The position numbers and the translations under genes were made by a program. From assembly GCA_029856425.1 (NCBI GenBank), contig JAHQWZ010000166.1:1-5123 (forward strand): DNA of 5,123 bases. The letters are read 5' to 3'. Shown here one piece after another: positions 1-5,052 of the stretch. This DNA is from Candidatus Thorarchaeota archaeon. Its GTDB lineage: Archaea > Asgardarchaeota > Thorarchaeia > Thorarchaeales > Thorarchaeaceae. Positions within the stretch are counted from its first letter, which is position 1, and each line of letters opens with the position of its first letter. Below the pieces are notes generated by a model that saw only the letters and a program-made list of their open reading frames with translations, was not told the DNA's origin and made no database searches.

Positions 1-169
1 CATCTTCATCTACATCTTGCGAATCACTACTATGCTCAAAGCTCTTGCTGCCAACTGGTTTAAAGTACCCGACTGTGTGACCTTGTTTCTGCAGCTTGGC
101 TGCCAAGCCCAAAGCCACCAGAGTCTTGCCGGTAAGAGTTTCACCACTGATTACGATATTCTTCGTCAT
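1..169 (-). CDS. P-loop phosphotransacetylase-like (BioD-like) protein, N-terminal part only
   Basis: Only the first 56 codons lie in the window; the gene continues beyond base 1. The protein begins MTKNIVISGETLTGKTLVAL. It has a Walker A motif GETLTGKT at residues 9-16 in a short beta-strand/P-loop/helix context, and then GYFKPVG near residues 34-40. That layout, with FKPVG after the first helix, is typical of the dethiobiotin-synthetase-like P-loop domain found at the N-terminus of archaeal phosphotransacetylase family (DRTGG-domain) proteins. From memory, such proteins often sit beside ADP-forming acetyl-CoA synthetases. The ATG lies one base after the TGA of the upstream synthetase gene, and a strong Shine-Dalgarno GGAGG (182-178) lies inside the end of that gene, so translation is probably coupled. 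A plain BioD or another MinD-like P-loop enzyme cannot be excluded, because the rest of the protein is not visible. Confidence 0.8.
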   Translation of the reverse strand, partial: MTKNIVISGETLTGKTLVALGLAAKLQKQGHTVGYFKPVGSKSFEHSSDSQDVDED

Positions 170-170
170 C

Positions 171-2300
171 TCATTCTCCTCCAATAGTAATCTTTACATC
201 CACTGCAGATACGCCTTTGCCCTTCTCATAGGCAAATAGAGGATTGATATCAAGTTCTACAATATCCTCGAAATCGCACACAAGCTGAGAGATTCGCAGG
301 ATGGTGTCAGCTATCCCATCAATGTCACTTGGCTCTTCGCCTCTTACACCCCTCAGCATTGTTCCCATTTTTGTTTCAAAGATCAGATCTGATGCATCAC
401 TGCGAGTCATCGGTGCAAGTCTGAATGACACGTCTTTCAGATAATTGACGAAAATGCCTCCGGCTCCGAACATAATGAGCGGGCCAAATTGTATATCACG
501 AGAACATCCGATAATAAGCTCCTTGCCCTTCTCAGCCATTTCTTGAACATCAACACCGTAAACAACAGCCCTCGGTAAATGTGCGCGAACGTTGTCTAGA
601 ATTTGAAGAAAGCCATTCTCGACTTCCTCTTCTGACTTGAGTCCAATCATGATTCCACCGATGTCACTCTTGTGGACTATGTCAGGGCTGGCAATCTTCA
701 AAACTACTGGAAAGCCAAGCTCTGCTGCAATTGATTTAGCCTCCTCAGCACTTGTGGCAAGTCTAATTCTAGCTACAGGGATGCCATATGCCTCGGCAAT
801 TTCATGTGCTTCGCTGCCAAGCATCACTCTTCTGCGATCCATTCTTACACTTTCGATTATCTCTTTAGCTCGCTTTTTTTCCGCTTTGAACTTTGGCGGC
901 ATTTCATCTTTCAAGCTGTTTCTTAGAACGATATATCGATAGAGCTCAGCAATCGCATTCACAGCACGCTCAGGAAAATCAAAGACCGGAATGCCACCTT
1001 CATTCAATACGATACGAGCATAGGTCATTGAGTTGCCGCCCATGAAGACTGCTAGCAGCGGTTTGTTTGGATACTTCTTGCGGCAGTCAACAAGTACCTG
1101 AGCGGTCTCGGCCTCTTTTGTCATCGCTTGTGGAGTCAGCAAAACCAGAACAGAATCAACATTCTCATCCTGGAGCGTAGCTTCAACACAAAGGGCGTAA
1201 TCGTCAGGCTGCGCTGTGCCGAGCGCATCTACCGGGTTGTAGACTGAAGCCGCAGAAGGTAGCCCGTTCTTCAGCGTTTCGATGGTTGCTGCTGAAAACT
1301 GAGCCATCTGCAAGCCATTTGCTTCACACGCATCAGTTGTGATGATGCCGGGCCCTCCCGCATTTGTGACGATTGCAACACGATTTCCTCTTGGAAGATA
1401 ACAATCGTCAAACACATTTGCAACATCAAACAACTCGGACATACTGTCCGCACGAATCACACCGCATTGCTTGAATGCGACTGAGTAAGCAGTATCACTT
1501 CCAGCAAGCGAACCAGTGTGAGAGGATGCTGCTCTTGCTCCTGCTGTGCTTACTCCAGATTTGACAACGTAGATTGGCTTGTGGGGAGCAATTTTCCTGC
1601 AGACATCCATGAACTTCCTACCATCAACCACGGACTCTATATAGAGAAGCAAGAAACTCGTGTCAGGGTCCTTGCCAAAGGCCTCTATGAAGTCCGATTC
1701 ATCAAGTTGAGCTTTATTTCCAAGACTCACAAATTTAGAGAATCCAATCTTTTCCATCAAACTCCAGTCAAGTATACCTGTCATCAACGCGCCAGACTGT
1801 GATGCAAAAGCCACACTCCCTTTCTCTGGAGTGCCCGCGGCAAATGAAGCATTATATGGTGCAAATGTGTTAACAATCCCTAGGCAGTTGGGTCCTTGCA
1901 CTATCATGCCATATTTCTCAGCTATCTCGACTATCCTCTTCTCGGCTTCCTGACCTTCATGTCCGATCTCCTTGAATCCTGCTGTTATAATGACAAGAGC
2001 AGTGACGCCCTTTTTGCCGCACTCCTCCACGACTGGATGAACATACTTGGCTGGAATGACTATTACTGCTACATCGATATCTCCCGCAACTTCGGACACA
2101 GAACGGTAGACTTTCAGATTTAGAATCTCTCCGCTCTTGGGATTGATTGGGTAAATTCGACCTTCAAAACCACTATCAATAAGGTTTCGGACAACATCGT
2201 TTCCCAATTTCCCCTTTATTTCAGATGCGCCTATCACAGCTATCGACTTTGGATTGAATAATACATCAATGCCCCTCTGTCTGTCCAAGTTAAAGCACAA
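171..2300 (-). CDS. acd: acetate/acyl-CoA ligase (ADP-forming), fused alpha-beta chain
   Basis: This cytoplasmic enzyme interconverts acyl-CoA + ADP + Pi with acid + ATP + CoA, the archaeal route to ATP from acetyl-CoA. At 709 residues it has the length of fused alpha-beta versions. The N-terminal CoA-binding Rossmann domain starts with LFNPKSIAVIGAS (14-26). The ligase-type domain follows with QGPNCLGIVN (135-144) and SQSGAL (167-172). The predicted phospho-histidine is H261 in SSHTGSLAGSDTAYS. A basic linker (about 460-492) leads to the ATP-grasp part: PVVLKIASPDIVHKSDIGGI (531-550, second catalytic-type H543), FGPLIMFGAGGIF (605-617) and ELDINPLFA (682-690, likely metal ligands E682 and N686). 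No key residue appears to be missing. The exact acid (acetate, branched-chain, aryl or succinate) cannot be told from sequence. The start is TTG at 2300; an in-frame TAG lies three codons upstream, so translation begins there or at TTG codon 5 (2288). Neither has a convincing Shine-Dalgarno. It is the first gene of an operon with the P-loop gene downstream. Confidence 0.95.
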   Translation of the reverse strand: MCFNLDRQRGIDVLFNPKSIAVIGASEIKGKLGNDVVRNLIDSGFEGRIYPINPKSGEILNLKVYRSVSEVAGDIDVAVIVIPAKYVHPVVEECGKKGVTALVIITAGFKEIGHEGQEAEKRIVEIAEKYGMIVQGPNCLGIVNTFAPYNASFAAGTPEKGSVAFASQSGALMTGILDWSLMEKIGFSKFVSLGNKAQLDESDFIEAFGKDPDTSFLLLYIESVVDGRKFMDVCRKIAPHKPIYVVKSGVSTAGARAASSHTGSLAGSDTAYSVAFKQCGVIRADSMSELFDVANVFDDCYLPRGNRVAIVTNAGGPGIITTDACEANGLQMAQFSAATIETLKNGLPSAASVYNPVDALGTAQPDDYALCVEATLQDENVDSVLVLLTPQAMTKEAETAQVLVDCRKKYPNKPLLAVFMGGNSMTYARIVLNEGGIPVFDFPERAVNAIAELYRYIVLRNSLKDEMPPKFKAEKKRAKEIIESVRMDRRRVMLGSEAHEIAEAYGIPVARIRLATSAEEAKSIAAELGFPVVLKIASPDIVHKSDIGGIMIGLKSEEEVENGFLQILDNVRAHLPRAVVYGVDVQEMAEKGKELIIGCSRDIQFGPLIMFGAGGIFVNYLKDVSFRLAPMTRSDASDLIFETKMGTMLRGVRGEEPSDIDGIADTILRISQLVCDFEDIVELDINPLFAYEKGKGVSAVDVKITIGGE

Positions 2301-2340
2301 CCAAATCTATATCATTACGGAACCTAAGTGGCAAAGATGA

Positions 2341-2352
2341 TATGATATACCT
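2341..2352 (-). promoter_or_regulatory. candidate TATA box/BRE of the acyl-CoA ligase operon
   Basis: On the minus strand the sequence reads AGGTATATCATA, a TATA-like element (2349-2341) preceded by purines that could serve as a BRE. With the usual archaeal spacing of about 25-27 bases, transcription would begin near 2318. That leaves a leader of roughly 20 bases before the TTG at 2300. The placement fits, but the element was found by eye only. Confidence 0.4.
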
Positions 2353-2354
2353 TC

Positions 2355-2367
2355 TGCCCGTACGGCA
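2355..2367. promoter_or_regulatory. candidate operator palindrome CCGTACGG
   Basis: The 8-base perfect palindrome CCGTACGG occupies 2358-2365. A second, offset symmetry, TGCC-N5-GGCA, spans 2355-2367. It lies just upstream of the minus-strand TATA candidate and about 40 bases upstream of the plus-strand one, in the shared divergent promoter region. This is where a small dimeric regulator could bind. Binding by the neighbouring ribbon-helix-helix proteins is only an inference. Confidence 0.25.
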
Positions 2368-2406
2368 ATAGAGTAATCCCAGCGAAAGAGCAGGCCGAGT
2401 TTAGTT

Positions 2407-2415
2407 TCATATATG
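2407..2415 (+). promoter_or_regulatory. candidate TATA box for the first RHH gene
   Basis: TCATATATG, preceded by GTTT, is the best TATA-like element upstream of the first ribbon-helix-helix gene. Transcription would begin near 2436-2440. The predicted leader is about 40 bases and would contain the complete hairpin found just before the start codon. Placement is plausible; strength is unknown. Confidence 0.35.
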
Positions 2416-2440
2416 AGACCCTGTATTACTCGCAATCATA

Positions 2441-2483
2441 TTCATGTGTTACGTGGGTTTCACACAGGTGATACCCACATGAA
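2441..2483 (+). promoter_or_regulatory. leader hairpin covering the RBS and AUG of the first RHH gene
   Basis: GTGGGT (2453-2458) pairs with ACCCAC (2473-2478). After one T-T mismatch, TCAC (2460-2463) pairs with GTGA (2468-2471), closing a four-base loop ACAG. The 3' arm contains the Shine-Dalgarno AGGTGAT (2466-2472) and ends directly before the ATG at 2479. TTCATGTG (2441-2448) is also a perfect inverted repeat of CACATGAA (2476-2483), so the start codon can pair as well. The two stems compete for the same CAC, so the structure could switch or branch-migrate; the combined form has about 15 base pairs. It may act as an RNA element limiting translation, or as a DNA operator for an autoregulating RHH dimer. 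No such element precedes the second RHH gene. Confidence 0.55.
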
Positions 2484-2619
2484 GCTCGTAACTCTACATA
2501 TTCCCGAAACCTATGTCGAAGGACTAGAGAAGCTCGTAGACAGCAATCTCTACCCTAATCGGTCAGAAGCAATCAGAATCGCCATCCGCGACCTTCTGAA
2601 GAGGGAGCTCTGGAGCTAA
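2479..2619 (+). CDS. short ribbon-helix-helix (CopG/CdrS-like) DNA-binding protein, copy 1
   Basis: This 46-residue protein is a bare RHH unit. It has strand KLVTLHIPE (2-10), helix 1 (about 11-24), the turn YPNRSE (25-30) and helix 2 AIRIAIRDLLKREL (31-44). Such proteins act as dimers in which the paired strands enter the DNA major groove. By alignment with CopG, the groove-facing positions would be L3, T5 and H7. PNRSEAIRxAIRDLL closely resembles, from memory, the archaeal cell-division regulator CdrS and other short archaeal RHH regulators; which of these it matches in function is unknown. The start at 2479 is chosen over an in-frame ATG at 2413 for three reasons: the Shine-Dalgarno AGGTGAT is six bases upstream, the RHH fold begins here, and the neighbouring copy starts at the same residue. 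The upstream ATG lies within the TATA candidate. The gene is 19 bases before copy 2, so the two are probably co-transcribed. Confidence 0.9.
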   Translation: MKLVTLHIPETYVEGLEKLVDSNLYPNRSEAIRIAIRDLLKRELWS

Positions 2620-2638
2620 AAGGGAGAGGATAAATCAA

Positions 2639-2779
2639 ATGAAGCTTATCACGCTTCACGTCCCGGAGCAATACATTGAAGGTCTTGAGAAGCTGGTTGA
2701 CAACAAGCTTTATCCAAACAGATCAGAGGCTATTCGAATTGCGATACGAGACCTTTTGAAGAGAGAACTCTGGGGCTAG
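2639..2779 (+). CDS. short ribbon-helix-helix (CopG/CdrS-like) DNA-binding protein, copy 2
   Basis: This second 46-residue RHH protein starts MKLITLHVPEQYIEGLEKLV and ends RDLLKRELWG before TAG. It matches copy 1 at 39 of 46 residues. The differences are V4I, I8V, T11Q, V13I, S22N, N23K and S46G, all conservative or outside the DNA-facing strand positions, so both copies probably recognise similar sites and could form mixed dimers. A purine-rich GGGAGAGGAT (2622-2631) precedes the ATG by seven bases and can serve as the ribosome binding site. The gene follows copy 1 closely in another frame, so a shared transcript is likely. After the stop, a different frame stays open to 2847 with a protein-like sequence, which may mean a longer form. 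Specific targets are unknown. Confidence 0.88.
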   Translation: MKLITLHVPEQYIEGLEKLVDNKLYPNRSEAIRIAIRDLLKRELWG

Positions 2780-2857
2780 AAGAAGAACTTGATTTGGGAG
2801 AAGCCCGCACAGCTGCAGCTGAATCCATTCTAGGCATCCGAGATTGATTGAAAAGCA

Positions 2858-2866
2858 CTTTTTCTT
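2858..2866 (+). terminator. candidate oligo-T terminator after the RHH pair
   Basis: CTTTTTCTT on the plus strand is the only clear T-run after the RHH genes; archaeal polymerase commonly stops at such runs. It sits within inverted repeats: ATCCGA (2836-2841) with TCGGAT (2866-2871), and alternatively GAATCC (2821-2826) with GGATTC (2868-2873). If it works, the downstream cysteine-rich genes are transcribed separately. Confidence 0.35.
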
Positions 2867-2920
2867 CGGATTCATAGTCGACTCGTAGTCGTACCCTTTG
2901 AAACGAAGGCGGATACAAAC

Positions 2921-2945
2921 TTTAATATGACCTAATATAATATAT
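2921..2945 (+). promoter_or_regulatory. candidate promoter of the cysteine-rich gene pair
   Basis: Two TATA-like stretches lie in series: TTTAATAT (2921-2928), preceded by ACAAAC, which could act as a BRE, and TAATATAATATAT (2933-2945). They predict transcription starts near 2950 or 2965 and a leader of about 55-70 bases. It is the most AT-rich patch in the intergenic region, which supports a promoter, but the choice between the two boxes is open. Confidence 0.45.
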
Positions 2946-2976
2946 CACTTGCAGGCAGGACCGTGCTTGACCTCTC

Positions 2977-2987
2977 GACTCGGAGTC
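2977..2987. promoter_or_regulatory. odd palindrome GACTC-G-GAGTC in the leader of the first cysteine-rich gene
   Basis: The perfect 5+1+5 dyad GACTCGGAGTC sits downstream of both predicted TATA boxes and about 32 bases before the start codon. The one-base spacer is too short for an RNA loop, so if it matters it would be a DNA-binding site for a small dimer. Chance occurrence is quite possible. Confidence 0.2.
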
Positions 2988-3019
2988 CGGCAGCAATACC
3001 GACTAGGAGCTTCATGTGA

Positions 3020-3991
3020 ATGGGACTTGACTCATCCGCGGTAACTGGATCCTTGAGCGGAAGCAACCGCCTAATAAAGGGATGTCCATGTCTCAAGGAG
3101 TTTGGAAAAGAGAAGGTTTGCATAAACAACGACGATGTAATTCCGATTATAACGATTGCAGTTGATCCCATGTTTCTGGGAGATGCTACGAGAGTTGAAG
3201 ACCTGTCCGACCTCAAGAGCGATAAAGAAAGCATGTGCTATCTGTTGATCTTCCTTGATGCTGAAAGTGAGAGGACGTACTGCATAAGCCAGGGGCAAAA
3301 GATACGTATCAACAGACAAGATGTGAAGGCCTCTGATATTCTTGCAGCACTGCAGTTTGTGACCACCTCTGAACAGGCAAGCGATGGCTTCACGTGTTCT
3401 TCTTGTCTCTACAAGTATCTTGTTACACTTGGGGAAACTTTCGACGATGTCTTAACAGAAGATGAACGGTCTGAACTCATCTCAGCATATGTCAGAAACA
3501 TCACTTCTCAAATGGCTACGGAGCTAATTGGAACTCATGAATCCACGGACCCAGAGCTTCTTGATGAACTTGTCAGCAGTCGAATTAGCCAGCTCCTTGC
3601 TTTGAGAATAGCTTGGGCGTCTATTCTGCATGACCTAGGGAAGGACAAAGAAGATAGCAGACTTATTGACCTCATAAGCCGCTATAGGCAGCTCGCCAGA
3701 TTTGAAACCATATTCCTCTTTCAAGTTTCAACTCTCAGAGAGTCTGATGATAAAGAGGTCTCTCTGGGACTATTGAAATTCATGATAGATGTTGCAGAAC
3801 GTATTGTCAAAGTTATTGCGCTCATCAGAGACTCAAGCCATAGCCTTTCTGAATCCAGTTCTATTCCAGACCACATACAGGTACTTCTCAATGAGCAGAT
3901 TGAAGATAGGAACCGTACAGAAGAATGGTTCACGAATCTAGTGAGGCTGCTGAACACCATTGAAACACGCACCTCACAAAAATCCTCATAA
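3020..3991 (+). CDS. cysteine-rich protein of unrecognised family, paralog 1
   Basis: I do not recognise this 323-residue protein. The N-terminal part (about 17-145) carries seven cysteines: GCPCLKEFGKEKVCINN (C22, C24, C34), MCYLLIF (C73), YCISQG (C88) and TCSSCLYKYL (C126, C129). All seven are kept at the same spacing in the next gene, which points to a metal or Fe-S site or a redox/disulfide function; which one is inference. No histidine is conserved with them. The remainder (about 185-315) looks helical, with QLLALRIAW (191-199), LARFE (225-229) and LLKF (251-254) shared with the paralog. There is no signal peptide or membrane segment, so a cytoplasmic location is expected. The start ATG follows AGGAG (3005-3009) by ten bases; an ATG at 3014 runs at once into a stop. 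The paralog follows after 74 bases and is probably co-transcribed. Confidence 0.85.
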   Translation: MGLDSSAVTGSLSGSNRLIKGCPCLKEFGKEKVCINNDDVIPIITIAVDPMFLGDATRVEDLSDLKSDKESMCYLLIFLDAESERTYCISQGQKIRINRQDVKASDILAALQFVTTSEQASDGFTCSSCLYKYLVTLGETFDDVLTEDERSELISAYVRNITSQMATELIGTHESTDPELLDELVSSRISQLLALRIAWASILHDLGKDKEDSRLIDLISRYRQLARFETIFLFQVSTLRESDDKEVSLGLLKFMIDVAERIVKVIALIRDSSHSLSESSSIPDHIQVLLNEQIEDRNRTEEWFTNLVRLLNTIETRTSQKSS

Positions 3992-4065
3992 ACAAGCGCG
4001 TCACTGAAGAGTGAGGTTAAGTCAAATACCTGCCAGATAGAGAATGCATAACGGAGCACGACAGA
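3992..4065 (+). other. short spacer with a weak hairpin between the two paralogs
   Basis: The 74-base gap contains TCACT-GAAG-AGTGA (4001-4014), a five-base-pair stem with no T-run after it. It also contains no convincing TATA box. I read it as an intra-operon spacer rather than a terminator or new promoter. ACGGAG (4051-4056) probably serves as the ribosome binding site of the next gene. Confidence 0.4.
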
Positions 4066-5034
4066 GTGACTGTAGGACTAGATGATGGCCAAAGCCAGAG
4101 TCAAATTAAGCTAGTCAGAGGATGTCCCTGCTACAAGGTTTTTGGAGACGAGAAGCTGTGCGTCAATGATGATAAGGTTCTCGAAGTCGAAGCTATTGAA
4201 ATAGATCCACAGCTCTTTTCATTTCATAAGACTAGAGATAGCATGAGAGCTGAAGAGGCCATGGATGACAACGTATGTTATACAGCCATCTTCGTTAACT
4301 ATCCTGATAATCGAGTCTTTTGCATCTCTCAAGGATGGGTTCTGAGAATTCATGGAAGGGATGTTCCTGGTGACGACTTAGAAGATGCACTCCAGTTCTT
4401 GTCAACCAAGGATCTTTCCGCAAGTGCAGAGATTTGTAGCGAATGCCTCTACAAGTTCCTTCTGACTTTGTCTGATAAGTTTGCAGACACTATGTCGAAG
4501 AAGGAAAAGACTGATGAAGTGAAGCGCTATGTAGATAAATTCTCATTAATGATAGCCGTCAAGGCCAGTCAAACAGACAAGATGATGGAACCAATAGGGA
4601 CTGAGGATGATATTGAAGAAGGTGTCGACCATTTCGAATTTCTCAGGAAGTACTTGGTGCAGCTCCTCGAGCAACAGGAAGCTTGGACTGAGCTGCTAAA
4701 TGAGTTCACCGACGAATCAGAAATCTGGCTGAGACATATTGTGGAGATGAGAGTGCGACTAGCGAGATTGGAATATCAATTCTATAGCCAGACCTTGCAG
4801 ATAAGAGATATAAACGACTTCAACATGCTCATTAAGATGCTTCAGTTCATTCTCAAAACATCAAGTGATATTCTAAATCTCAATGAAGAAATCCATTCTG
4901 ATATACGTTCCAGGGAGTTTTGCAAAAAGGCCGAATCAGACACCAGATTGGAGAATCTGGCTTCTTATGGCGAAAAGAGCAGAACAGTGGAGCATAATTT
5001 TGGAAATATCCTCCAAATTCTTAGCAAACTCTGA
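4066..5034 (+). CDS. cysteine-rich protein of unrecognised family, paralog 2
   Basis: This 322-residue protein of unrecognised family is homologous to the gene just before it. The first 130 residues align with no gap at an offset of two residues, with about 49 identities over 133 positions by hand count. The shared motifs are RGCPCYKVFGDEKLCVN (C20, C22, C32), VCYTAIF (C71), FCISQG (C86) and ICSECLYKFL (C124, C127). One extra cysteine (C286) lies near the C-terminus. The second half is rich in long amphipathic helices, with QLLEQQEAW (199-207), LARLE (232-236) and MLQF (258-261) matching paralog 1 and a net acidic insert around 176-190. No membrane segment or secretion signal is seen. The start is GTG at 4066: the frame is closed by TAA 48 bases upstream with no ATG, GTG or TTG between, and ACGGAG lies nine bases before it. 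A partnership with paralog 1, for example as a heterodimer, is plausible but unproven. Confidence 0.83.
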   Translation: MTVGLDDGQSQSQIKLVRGCPCYKVFGDEKLCVNDDKVLEVEAIEIDPQLFSFHKTRDSMRAEEAMDDNVCYTAIFVNYPDNRVFCISQGWVLRIHGRDVPGDDLEDALQFLSTKDLSASAEICSECLYKFLLTLSDKFADTMSKKEKTDEVKRYVDKFSLMIAVKASQTDKMMEPIGTEDDIEEGVDHFEFLRKYLVQLLEQQEAWTELLNEFTDESEIWLRHIVEMRVRLARLEYQFYSQTLQIRDINDFNMLIKMLQFILKTSSDILNLNEEIHSDIRSREFCKKAESDTRLENLASYGEKSRTVEHNFGNILQILSKL

Positions 5035-5052
5035 TCTGACTTCATTTTGCAA

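Larger units (their letters stand above)
2780..3019. other. 240-base gene-poor region between the RHH pair and the cysteine-rich pair
   Basis: I see no gene with its own start here. The region holds an open frame (2773-2847) continuing from within copy 2 of the RHH genes and an oligo-T run with flanking inverted repeats. It also has a small hairpin, CCTTTG-AAA-CGAAGG (2895-2909), and AT-rich promoter-like sequence (2921-2945). The direct repeat TAGTCG occurs twice close together (2875-2890). Confidence 0.5.

Noticed and set aside
637..942. A long plus-strand open frame of 101 codons across the ligase gene, and similar ones at 1518-1802 and 1896-2123.
   Set aside because: They are antisense to well-conserved domains of the acyl-CoA ligase and have no recognisable protein features.
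2413..2478. An in-frame ATG at 2413 would extend the first RHH protein by 22 residues.
   Set aside because: The ATG lies inside the best TATA candidate and has no Shine-Dalgarno. The extra residues do not resemble RHH sequence, and the second copy starts exactly at the position matching 2479.
3629..3643. HDLGK (residues 204-208 of the first cysteine-rich protein) resembles the HD-domain metal-binding motif.
   Set aside because: The aligned stretch of the paralog (LLNEFTDES) has no His-Asp pair, and the other histidines and the aspartate expected of an HD hydrolase are not seen at suitable places. It is most likely chance within a helix.
4001..4014. Hairpin TCACT-GAAG-AGTGA between the cysteine-rich genes as a terminator.
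   Set aside because: It has only five base pairs and no following T-run, and the next gene has no convincing promoter of its own, so a shared transcript is more likely.
3721..4059. Minus-strand frames of 82-112 codons opposite the cysteine-rich genes.
   Set aside because: The plus-strand frames share conserved motifs with each other, so they are the coding ones; the minus frames are shadows.
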